Source: an uncultured Mycoplasmatota bacterium
Lineage (GTDB): Bacteria; Bacillota_I; Bacilli_A; RF39; UBA660
DNA length: 10,928 nucleotides
Assembly (NCBI GenBank): GCA_900552975.1
Contig: UWSL01000045.1
Coordinates: forward strand, 1 to 10,928
Reading direction: 5' to 3'
Below, one piece after another: positions 1-7,380 of this stretch. Position numbers and translations under genes: made by a program. The notes under the pieces are model-generated. The model did no database searches, was not told the origin of the DNA, and saw only the letters and a list, made by a program, of their open reading frames with translations. Each line of letters starts with the position of its first letter. Within the stretch, counting starts at the first letter, position 1.

Positions 1-2363
1 TTATTATTTAAAATATTATAATTATGATTTAAGGAATCATTCACATCAGTAATCGGTTTAACTTCTTCAACTTTAGCTTCTTTAACTTCTGATTTTAATG
101 GTAAGTCTACCTCTTTTGGCAATACTACCTCATCATTTCTTACTAAATTATTACCAAAAGTTTGTTTTTCTTCTGCTGCCTCAGAAACACTATTATCTTT
201 TGCAGGTAATGAAACACTATCAAAACCAAAACTATCAATTGATTTTAGAATATCATCAAAAGAATCATTTTTACTCAAAATAGGTTCTTCTTTTTTTGTA
301 GGCAAAGAACTTAGTAAATCATTATTTGACGATAAAGTACTATTTTTAGTTTCAATCTTCGGTAAGTCACTTGCTATATCCGTTGATTTTTCTGATGTTG
401 TATTATTCTTAAGAGCTTCCTCTTTTTTCTTGGCTTCTTCCTTTTGTCTTGCTTCTTCTGCATCTAATTCAGCTATTTTTTTATCAATATCTCTCATCAT
501 TGCATCCAAATCAAAACCACTGCCACCTAAACCACCTAAAGGAGCTGAATCTTTTGGAGCACCAAAAGGAGAAAAAGAATCACTTTTACTCTCACCAAAT
601 GGATTACCTCCAAATGGTGAACTAGACTTAGATGTATTATTATCCAAATCATTCATCATTTTTTGACGTTTCTTTTCTTTAACAAAAGATTTAACATCAA
701 ATAATTTTACTTCTTTTTCTTTTCTAACAGGATAAGTCCCCTCTATATGTTCATGCCCCCAATCCATCATAAAATTAGGAGTATACTTAGTTTTGAATGG
801 TGATAAACGCCATCTAATAATAATAGCTTCAAATAATTTTAATTTTTGCAAATCTGTAACTGTAACTAAAGGAGTTGAAGCTGTTTTATCTTTTTCATCA
901 GATTTTACCTCTCCACACATCTTACTTATTTCTTCTAGTGCAGCCAATTCTGTACTAATAAGATAAATCAAATTACCACAGTTACCTTTAATAGTTTCAG
1001 CATTTTCAGGACCATAAACACTTTTCAATTGTGCAAAGTTTTGAATAATAAAAGTAAATCGAATATCACGCGAACGTGCCGCTGTAACCATTGTCGTAAC
1101 ATCCTTAAGTGGTGGCATATTAGCGAACTCATCTAATATAAAATTAGTACGATAAGGCAACTTACCACCATTATTTTGTGCAACATCAATTAATGTTTCA
1201 TAACATTGTTTTATAAAAATAGTTGCTAAGCCATGATATGTAGTTTTTTCATCTTGAATAACAATAAAAACAGCTGTTTTTTCTTTACCAATATCACGCA
1301 TATCAAAATCACTATAAGATAGCATTTCTGATAAATTAACACGTGATGCAAATAATCTTATTTTTTGTCTAAATACAGATAAAATTCCACCTTTAGTATC
1401 AGTTGGTGAATTAATTGTATTTGAGGCAAAAACATAAGCATTAGATGCTTCACCCTTTAAAGTAAAATATTCTTTAATAAAAGTACTAGCAGCAAATTTA
1501 TCTTCACCAACTGTACTCATATAATTTATTGAATTAAGATTTATTTCCTCTTCTTTTGCATCTTCAAATAAACCCAAAGCTAAACCAGAAAAGTAGTCGG
1601 CAGCAGATTTTTCCCAAAATGGTTCTCCCTTATTATTAGGATCATACAAAATATTTAAAGCAACGTCATCTAACAACTCTGTCGCTTTATCTTTATTATT
1701 AGCTGTATAATATTGATATGGTAAAGTAAGAGGATTCCAAGCATTACCATTTTGAGGTTCACGGAAATTAAGAATTATAACTTTGTAACCACGTTCTTTC
1801 ATATAAACACTGGCTGCTTTATATAATTCACCTTTAGGGTCAGTAATAATCATACTTTCACCCTTTTTAATCAAAAGTTCAACCATTGGCTCAACTACTG
1901 TCTGCGATTTACCTGAACCAGTGGCACCTATTACTAAGTTATGATATTCGCCATTATCAACCCAAAGTCTCTTTCCATCATTAACAAGTGGAATACCAGC
2001 ATACTGCGATTCTTGTTGTAAAGGATCTACTATTTCTACACCCTTATCATTTTTGATTTCTTTATCTTTTGACCAACGTGAATAACCTTTTTCTTGTTTA
2101 TCAGCTATTTCAAATCCAATTCCCTTTTTCTTTTCAAAAACTGATTTAGAAACACTAGTAAAAATCAAAATTAAAAATATAACAAAAAGTAACATCGTCG
2201 TTCCCAAATAATCCGTAAAAGCAGGTAATGGATTAAGACCATAAAAAGCTCCTTCTGAATTAAAATAAGTTATATTAGTAACTGCTAATCCACACAAATA
2301 TAATAACAATAGAACAAAGACTACAAACATTATAAAATCTTTACTCGATATACGAAATTTCAT
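1..2363 (-). CDS. VirD4/TraG-type type IV coupling protein, C-terminus cut by window edge
   Basis: Reading leftwards from ATG at 2363 gives an uninterrupted frame of at least 787 codons with no stop before base 1, so the 3' end is missing. Two membrane helices lie at about residues 10-27 and 52-70, as expected for a membrane-anchored VirD4 protein. A Walker A motif, GATGSGKS, spans residues 146-153, with the motif ITDPKGEL shortly after. A Walker B motif, FILDEF, has D411 and E412, followed by ANMPPLKD, typical of TraG/VirD4 ATPases. The conserved part ends near residue 540 (MMDWG). By family knowledge this hexameric ATPase recruits substrate (relaxase-DNA or protein) to the secretion channel. 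The remaining 250 or so residues are Ser/Asp/Lys-rich and probably disordered, with PFG motifs at 583, 588 and 599, a charged helix at about 618-654 and repeated LPxK-like motifs. The Shine-Dalgarno GGGGTGAT supports this ATG; an in-frame GTG at 2375 lies inside it. It is the last visible gene of the cluster. Confidence 0.93.
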   Translation of the reverse strand, partial: MKFRISSKDFIMFVVFVLLLLYLCGLAVTNITYFNSEGAFYGLNPLPAFTDYLGTTMLLFVIFLILIFTSVSKSVFEKKKGIGFEIADKQEKGYSRWSKDKEIKNDKGVEIVDPLQQESQYAGIPLVNDGKRLWVDNGEYHNLVIGATGSGKSQTVVEPMVELLIKKGESMIITDPKGELYKAASVYMKERGYKVIILNFREPQNGNAWNPLTLPYQYYTANNKDKATELLDDVALNILYDPNNKGEPFWEKSAADYFSGLALGLFEDAKEEEINLNSINYMSTVGEDKFAASTFIKEYFTLKGEASNAYVFASNTINSPTDTKGGILSVFRQKIRLFASRVNLSEMLSYSDFDMRDIGKEKTAVFIVIQDEKTTYHGLATIFIKQCYETLIDVAQNNGGKLPYRTNFILDEFANMPPLKDVTTMVTAARSRDIRFTFIIQNFAQLKSVYGPENAETIKGNCGNLIYLISTELAALEEISKMCGEVKSDEKDKTASTPLVTVTDLQKLKLFEAIIIRWRLSPFKTKYTPNFMMDWGHEHIEGTYPVRKEKEVKLFDVKSFVKEKKRQKMMNDLDNNTSKSSSPFGGNPFGESKSDSFSPFGAPKDSAPLGGLGGSGFDLDAMMRDIDKKIAELDAEEARQKEEAKKKEEALKNNTTSEKSTDIASDLPKIETKNSTLSSNNDLLSSLPTKKEEPILSKNDSFDDILKSIDSFGFDSVSLPAKDNSVSEAAEEKQTFGNNLVRNDEVVLPKEVDLPLKSEVKEAKVEEVKPITDVNDSLNHNYNILNN

Positions 2364-2370
2364 GTCATTA

Positions 2371-2378
2371 ATCACCCC
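2371..2378 (-). promoter_or_regulatory. Ribosome binding site for the coupling protein
   Basis: GGGGTGAT lies 7 nt before the ATG at 2363. It decides against the in-frame GTG at 2375, which falls within the site itself. Confidence 0.7.
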
Positions 2379-2390
2379 AAATATATCAAT

Positions 2391-2396
2391 ATTATA
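2391..2396 (-). promoter_or_regulatory. Possible -10 box before the coupling-protein gene
   Basis: A perfect TATAAT sits in the 63-nt gap between the lipoprotein stop and the coupling-protein ATG, which would give a leader of roughly 20 nt. No convincing TTGACA-like -35 box is seen 16-18 nt upstream and there is no TGn extension. The surroundings are almost pure A/T, where TATAAT arises by chance. It may be a weak internal promoter or nothing. Confidence 0.3.
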
Positions 2397-2426
2397 CTAC
2401 ACAAAATAATTATAAGCTATTAATAA

Positions 2427-3182
2427 TTATTTATATTTTAGACTACTAACCTTAGTAATTATTACTACAACTATCAAAAATAATACTATAGCACCTAAAG
2501 CTATTAAAATAGCATATTTTTTATCTATTTTCTTTTCTTCTTCGTTACTTTTACTTGAAGTACTTTTTTTTACTTCTGTATTTTTCTTAGAAACATCTTT
2601 TTTTGTACTCAACTTTAAATATATATTCTTTTTATTATCATTTTGAGTAAAAGTCCAATAATAAACACCATTATCTATTTTATCAGCATTATTTTCTAAA
2701 ACTTTTAACTTCGTTTTTACTTTTATTGTTACACTATCTAAATTATCATAATCCTTTAAATAAATTATACCATTTTTATCTGTAAACAAAGTTAAGGTAT
2801 TTTCTTTTCTATCCTTTTCTATATAAGCTGAAACAAAAGATGACTTTAAGCTTCTAGCTTTATTATAATTGCTTATCGCAAATGTATTTTTATAAGAAAA
2901 TAAATAACCATTATCTAGTTCTTTAGATGATTGATCATAATACTTTACCCCAGATAACGGCGTATCTGGTTCTGTATCAGCAACAATAACATCATTATAA
3001 ATTGGAACATATTTTCTAAAAGTCCCTTTTAAAGTTTCTTTAGTATTATAGTGATCAACTAAAGCCGTAATATTTATTTGTTCTGTCACTTCATTTTCAC
3101 TAACTTCTAAAGTTACATCTGCATTACATCCACAAAGAAACATCATTAAAAATAACAATAATAAAACTTTTTTATTTTTCAT
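2427..3182 (-). CDS. Lipoprotein with C-terminal membrane helix, LppM/DUF3153-like (tentative)
   Basis: A 251-residue protein begins with a type II signal peptide: basic MKNKK, a hydrophobic stretch, then lipobox LCGC with Cys19 as the predicted lipidated residue. The exported part (about 20-195) looks beta-rich. A late segment, TKLKVLENNADKIDNG followed by YYWTF and IYLKLS, resembles the strand-NAD-strand-W pattern I associate with LppM/DUF3153 lipoproteins; this is a weak by-eye match. A Lys/Ser/Glu-rich linker (195-222) leads to a second hydrophobic helix at about 224-243 and a short basic end (SSLKYK), so the mature protein would be anchored at both ends. The ATG is 4 nt after the hydrolase stop, and its Shine-Dalgarno (AAGGGG) lies within the last codons of that gene, implying coupled translation. 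The context suggests an accessory envelope part of the secretion system, perhaps controlling the hydrolase or stabilising the channel. The function is not recognised. Confidence 0.85.
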   Translation of the reverse strand: MKNKKVLLLLFLMMFLCGCNADVTLEVSENEVTEQINITALVDHYNTKETLKGTFRKYVPIYNDVIVADTEPDTPLSGVKYYDQSSKELDNGYLFSYKNTFAISNYNKARSLKSSFVSAYIEKDRKENTLTLFTDKNGIIYLKDYDNLDSVTIKVKTKLKVLENNADKIDNGVYYWTFTQNDNKKNIYLKLSTKKDVSKKNTEVKKSTSSKSNEEEKKIDKKYAILIALGAIVLFLIVVVIITKVSSLKYK

Positions 3183-3186
3183 TTTA

Positions 3187-5520
3187 CTATCCCCTTACAT
3201 TAGCCGAATTATCGTAATAACCATCCATTTTAACTCCCCAATATCCAGAAGATGCAAAATCTCTTCTTGTAAATAAAACTCCACTAGAGTTTCCACTAGC
3301 TTCTGCACAAATATATTGTCCAGCTGATTCATCTACACCAACAACTAAAACTATATGTCCACTAGACTCCAATAAGTCGCCGGCTTGTAAAACAGCACTA
3401 TTACTTAAACTAACTCTTTGAGCACCAGAAATATTTTGAAATTCACCAGCTAGCATTGCCCAAGACATTCCATAACCACCATTATGAATTGCCCACGGAA
3501 CAAAGCCTGAACAATCAAGACCACAATAATTGTAAGATTGACCATTCGCATATGTATGACACGCTGTACTACCCCAATTTCCTTTAGCATAATCATTTAT
3601 GGCACTTTCATGACCACCACCCCAATAATATGGAATTTTAACTTGATAATTATTACCAAGTTCTGCAATTAAAGTAACTGCAGCAGCTACAACTCCTGCT
3701 CTTGTCCCATATCCAGCTTTTTTTACATTACTTTCTATTAAACTATTAAATTCTTCCAAACTAGTTCCTTTACTACTTAAGAAAGATGATAAATCTTGAT
3801 GTAATATTTCATGTCCATCACTTGTTAAATTATAATTACCATAATCAATATTTCCTCCACCAGTTGAATGGCATTTAGCTGAACTAAAATCACCAACTCC
3901 GTAAACACTTTCGAGAATTTGATCATAAGTTTTTCCTTCATTAGCCAAACTAACGAATTGACTAGATTTTGTACTATTATAATCCGTAGCATAAACACTT
4001 CCACTAGAATCAACTAATACTTTTCCTTTAACATCATTAGCTAAAGCTAAAACTTCAGTTTTTCTTTGCTCAGCTAATGCACTTTTCCACAATGTACCAC
4101 TTGTAATTTCTGGTGAATAAATAGATATTGATCCTCTATCACTACGATAAATATCTTTTTCATAATCCCAATAAACTTGATCAGCTTCGCAAGCACGCAT
4201 TCTTATTTTGTTAGTTGTAGTATTGTAACCATAAAAGCAGTTATCTGGATTACCTGGACACATTCCACTATTTCTTGTAAGAGCAAAATTACGAGCCGCT
4301 ACAATTTGTGCTTTAATTGACTCATCTGGTGAATCTGGTCCAATCTCTGCCAATGCAACACCTAATGTATATTTTTCAAAATCAATTGTTTCAAGAACAG
4401 TATAATTACTTTGTGTAGCATCACAATTAACTAATTCAACTTTAACATCGTCTAAAGCAACAGTTCCAGTATTCGTTACTCCTTTTAAATCATAAGTACA
4501 TTGTGTTCCACCATTTTTATTACTTCCACTACTAGAAGAATTAGCTCCTAAACAAACAAATAATATAATAACAAAAAGTAAAACTAAGCCAATAACAGCC
4601 CACACAAAAGGATTGGTTAACAAAAAATGCTTCAAAGATTTTAAAGCTGTTTTAGCAGCCGTTCGAAAAGGATTATTTAAAAATTCTTGTGTTTTTGCAG
4701 TTTTATCTAAAAAATTAGCAGCTTTTCCTTTAAACAAACCATTTTTCTTTTTTCCTACTTTATCTCCACTATCAGAAGAATTACTTGAACCAGATGCTCC
4801 TTTTTTACTACTTTTGTTTAGAAAAGCTCTACTAGGTGCATTATCCTCTTCTTCGCGTCCTTTTTGTAATCTTTTTCCAAAAGAGAATCTATCTCTATTA
4901 AAATCATCACGTTTTGAATTAGCGCGTGAATCACGTGAAAAACCATTACCAAACGGAGCATTACCATTCATATTAGAACGAATTCTTGATTTTGCTGAAT
5001 TATCACCAGTTGAAACACCACTACTTTTATTATTCTCATTTGCTGAAGTACTTTGTTGTTTCTTTGAAGCGACGTCATTGGCTGCTGCTGGTGTAGTAAA
5101 AGCTTTAGCAGCTTCATCGCTTTCATTTTTTCCTTTTTTTGAATCATTTTTAGTATCTAAATCATTATTAGTAGATTCACTCTGCTTATCAGGAGCCGGT
5201 GTCATATTTCGTGATGACTTTTCATTTCTTCCTATATTTCCAAAAGGACGCATACCATAACCAGGCCCTACATCTGCAAAAGAATCATCCATTTCATCAA
5301 ATATTTCATTATCATTCAAAAGAGCAGATTCATTTGCTACATCAGCATCCATATCATGTAAAATATTATTTAAAACAACATCACTTTGTTCATCATTATT
5401 ATAATCATCAAAACCAACTTGCGATGCTATTGAAGAAAGGACTTCTTCATCACTTAAATCATTAGGTACATTTAGCCCTAATTTTTTAGCAATATTTTTT
5501 GTATCATCATTTAGAGCCAC
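3187..5520 (-). CDS. Bitopic peptidoglycan hydrolase: SpoIID-like plus NlpC/P60-like domains, T4SS-associated
   Basis: This 777-residue protein has four parts. Residues 1-300 are hydrophilic, rich in Asn/Ser/Asp/Lys and probably disordered in the cytoplasm. One membrane helix lies at about 304-325. Residues 375-550 resemble SpoIID/LytB: YTLGVALAEIGPDSPDESIK then AQIVAARNFAL, with E392 at the place of the SpoIID catalytic glutamate, and a late SSQFVSLANEGKTYDQILES segment matching the family's usual end. Residues 605-770 form an NlpC/P60-type (less likely CHAP) peptidase: YYWGGG, GLDCSGFV with C670 as nucleophile, and GHIVLVVGV with H722. It should cut both glycan strands and stem peptides to make room for the channel, the role of VirB1 or of the CwlT-type proteins of Gram-positive conjugative elements, where the glycan-cutting domain is usually lysozyme- or SLT-like. 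The GTG start follows AGGTGG by 7 nt, and an in-frame TAA six codons upstream rules out a much earlier start. The outer part carries nine cysteines besides C670. Confidence 0.9.
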   Translation of the reverse strand: MALNDDTKNIAKKLGLNVPNDLSDEEVLSSIASQVGFDDYNNDEQSDVVLNNILHDMDADVANESALLNDNEIFDEMDDSFADVGPGYGMRPFGNIGRNEKSSRNMTPAPDKQSESTNNDLDTKNDSKKGKNESDEAAKAFTTPAAANDVASKKQQSTSANENNKSSGVSTGDNSAKSRIRSNMNGNAPFGNGFSRDSRANSKRDDFNRDRFSFGKRLQKGREEEDNAPSRAFLNKSSKKGASGSSNSSDSGDKVGKKKNGLFKGKAANFLDKTAKTQEFLNNPFRTAAKTALKSLKHFLLTNPFVWAVIGLVLLFVIILFVCLGANSSSSGSNKNGGTQCTYDLKGVTNTGTVALDDVKVELVNCDATQSNYTVLETIDFEKYTLGVALAEIGPDSPDESIKAQIVAARNFALTRNSGMCPGNPDNCFYGYNTTTNKIRMRACEADQVYWDYEKDIYRSDRGSISIYSPEITSGTLWKSALAEQRKTEVLALANDVKGKVLVDSSGSVYATDYNSTKSSQFVSLANEGKTYDQILESVYGVGDFSSAKCHSTGGGNIDYGNYNLTSDGHEILHQDLSSFLSSKGTSLEEFNSLIESNVKKAGYGTRAGVVAAAVTLIAELGNNYQVKIPYYWGGGHESAINDYAKGNWGSTACHTYANGQSYNYCGLDCSGFVPWAIHNGGYGMSWAMLAGEFQNISGAQRVSLSNSAVLQAGDLLESSGHIVLVVGVDESAGQYICAEASGNSSGVLFTRRDFASSGYWGVKMDGYYDNSANVRG

Positions 5521-5527
5521 ACTACCA

Positions 5528-5533
5528 CCACCT
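5528..5533 (-). promoter_or_regulatory. Ribosome binding site for the hydrolase GTG start
   Basis: AGGTGG lies 7 nt before the GTG at 5520. An in-frame TAA a little further upstream, together with this site, makes the non-ATG start the best choice; the next in-frame ATG is more than 50 codons downstream. Confidence 0.7.
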
Positions 5534-5551
5534 AGTTATACAACTATCAAA

Positions 5552-5557
5552 AGTATA
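5552..5557 (-). promoter_or_regulatory. Possible -10 box before the hydrolase gene
   Basis: TATACT stands 31 nt before the hydrolase GTG, just downstream of the terminator-like hairpin, a sensible place for a new transcription start. The -35 region would fall in the T-run and does not resemble TTGACA. This is a weak call that rests mostly on position. Confidence 0.25.
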
Positions 5558-5572
5558 TCATAAAAAAGACAT

Positions 5573-5598
5573 AAAAAAAAGCTAGTAACGGATTACTA
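5573..5598 (-). terminator. Terminator-like hairpin at the end of virB4-C
   Basis: In the transcript, TAGTAA and TTACTA form a perfect 6-bp stem around a TCCG tetraloop, followed by GC and a run of eight T. The left arm begins with the TAG stop codon of the VirB4 ATPase gene. The stem is short and mostly A/T, so termination is probably partial. It sits inside an otherwise compact gene cluster and may lower expression of the hydrolase, lipoprotein and coupling-protein genes relative to the channel genes. Confidence 0.5.
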
Positions 5599-7380
5599 TA
5601 ATCCACCACCAGCTCCAAAAGAATCAAGTTCTTCTTGCGTACAAACAACTCTAATACGCATACGACGACTTCCACAAATAAATAAAGCATCACCTTGATT
5701 ATAATATTTAATACTATCCATTTCACTCTCATTTAAGTCAACAAGCAAAGATAAATCTTCAACTGCTTGTTTCTTCAAATTCATAACTAAATAATAAGCC
5801 GCATTATCAAAGATTGCTTTACCATGCATAATCAAATTTGGTGCCGCAAAATCTGTAGGTTGCTGTGTAATAATAACTGTACCAGTATTGTACTTTCTAG
5901 CACGTCTTTGAATTTGTGCCAAGAATTCAGCTCCTAATTCATTTCTTGTTGATAATAAAACGTGAGCTTCATCTACGCATAAAACTGTAGTTGTTTCTTT
6001 ATCTAAACATAAGCCCCAGGCAAATTTTAAAATATTAAAGAATAAAGCATTTCTTATATTTTCATCACTATTCATTAACTCTCTAATATTAAAAACTATA
6101 ATATTACTATCTATTTGTAAAGTTGTATGACCAGTAAAATAATATCTTAACTCTCCTACTAAAGGACGAACTTTTAACTCAAGTCTTTCCATAATATCAC
6201 GTTCACGTGTTTTTTCAGGCATTGATAACAAACGCCCTTTTATAGTTGCATAAACATCATCAAAAGTTGGAAAGTCTTGAGGAGTTAATTTAGAAAAATC
6301 TGTATTAAAGTCAATTCGATATCTTTTATAAGTATCCTGAACAACCTCACTAAACATTGCTAAAACATCTTCCTCAATAGAAGGTGAATAATACTTCATA
6401 AATGCTTTTAGAGATTGTAATCCCCTAGTTAAAACAGTATACCCTAATCCTTGATCTAATTCTTCTTGATCGGCATCGGCAACAATTTCTAATGGATTAA
6501 TCATACCATAATTGCCACCTTTTCCTAAGTCAAGGAAACTACCATTAACATTTTTACACATTTCTTCAAGTTCACCTTCAGGATCAACACAAATAACCTT
6601 ATAACCATTCCTAATATGACTTCTGATTAAAAGCTTAGCAGCCGTAGATTTACCACTACCAGATGTACCTAAAATAATCATATTAGCATTATTTCGATTA
6701 TGCTCTTTTTTCAATTTAAATAAAAATTGATTAAATAAGATAACTCCACCTGAGAAATCAACACCCAACAAAGTAGAATCCCCAGGATCTTTAATACTAT
6801 CAAAAACAAATGGATACATTGCAGAAATAGTTACTGATGGAATCGGCGTACCTATTCTTTCTTCAACATCTTGTTTTGGAAAAATCGGAATAATTGATTT
6901 TAAAACTTTTTCCTGTTCAAACAATAATGGAATAGCACGCATACCAAGAGCATCTATATAACTCTTAACTTGCATCAATCTCATTTCTAATTCTTCAGGA
7001 TTATCAGCAGTTATCATAACATGTAATTGAAAGTCAAAAATACGTGCTTGTGTTGCAGCTAACATAGAAATAAAACTTTCCAATGATTCATAATCTTGAC
7101 GAATTCTTTCTTGAATAGTTTGATCTTTTTCAGATTGATATCTCATTTTCAAATCTGCAATTTCTTTATTTAACATTGATCTTAATGTTGAAAATTCAAT
7201 TGGAATGTGCTTAGCAACTATTTTTACACCAGCTAAATTAGTAAGATTAGCTAAAAAACCAGGATTAATATACTTAGGATAACTTATAACTGAAAGAATA
7301 GTTGCATTTTTTCCACTTATAACAAAATCTTTATAATTGAATAAAATTCCTTTAGGAGCAATTTCACTTTTTAAATTCAT
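5596..7380 (-). CDS. VirB4-family T4SS ATPase, C-terminal (ATPase) subunit of a split VirB4
   Basis: A 594-residue protein with no predicted membrane helix. Residues 1-200 match the middle region that precedes the VirB4 motor domain (KGILFNYKDFVISG, then SYPKYINPGFL, then a helical region 60-160). The RecA-like ATPase domain carries Walker A GTSGSGKST at 238-246 (K244), the strand CVDPEGELEEM after it, Walker B VLCVDEAH at 466-473 (D470, E471), a basic QRRARK at 491-496 and TQQPTD at 505-510. All are family hallmarks, so it should be an active ATPase energising assembly and substrate transfer at the inner face of the membrane. Ordinary Gram-positive VirB4 proteins carry the N-terminal domain in the same chain; here that part is the preceding gene. 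The start ATG overlaps the preceding TGA (ATGA), and a weak GGTGAT stands 7 nt upstream, so termination-reinitiation coupling is likely. The TAG stop lies inside a terminator-like stem. Confidence 0.95.
   Translation of the reverse strand: MNLKSEIAPKGILFNYKDFVISGKNATILSVISYPKYINPGFLANLTNLAGVKIVAKHIPIEFSTLRSMLNKEIADLKMRYQSEKDQTIQERIRQDYESLESFISMLAATQARIFDFQLHVMITADNPEELEMRLMQVKSYIDALGMRAIPLLFEQEKVLKSIIPIFPKQDVEERIGTPIPSVTISAMYPFVFDSIKDPGDSTLLGVDFSGGVILFNQFLFKLKKEHNRNNANMIILGTSGSGKSTAAKLLIRSHIRNGYKVICVDPEGELEEMCKNVNGSFLDLGKGGNYGMINPLEIVADADQEELDQGLGYTVLTRGLQSLKAFMKYYSPSIEEDVLAMFSEVVQDTYKRYRIDFNTDFSKLTPQDFPTFDDVYATIKGRLLSMPEKTRERDIMERLELKVRPLVGELRYYFTGHTTLQIDSNIIVFNIRELMNSDENIRNALFFNILKFAWGLCLDKETTTVLCVDEAHVLLSTRNELGAEFLAQIQRRARKYNTGTVIITQQPTDFAAPNLIMHGKAIFDNAAYYLVMNLKKQAVEDLSLLVDLNESEMDSIKYYNQGDALFICGSRRMRIRVVCTQEELDSFGAGGGL

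Noticed and set aside
430..666. Plus-strand open frame over the coupling-protein tail
   Set aside because: Mirror of the repetitive tail of the coupling protein; the coupling-protein frame is continuous and far better supported.
2373..2375. GTG as an upstream start of the coupling protein
   Set aside because: It lies inside the Shine-Dalgarno sequence of the ATG at 2363 and has no site of its own.
2422..2431. AATAATTATT palindrome after the lipoprotein stop as a terminator
   Set aside because: Pure A/T, no loop and no T-run beyond background; expected by chance in such sequence.
4613..5260. A 215-codon plus-strand open frame
   Set aside because: It is antisense to the low-complexity tail of the hydrolase, and its Leu/Phe/Ser-rich translation is what the reverse of Lys/Asn/Ser codons yields. 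No ribosome binding site or family pattern.
7377..7379. TGA read as tryptophan (Mycoplasma-type code), fusing the VirB4 halves
   Set aside because: Reading through would hit TAA two codons later, and tryptophans in the window use TGG.
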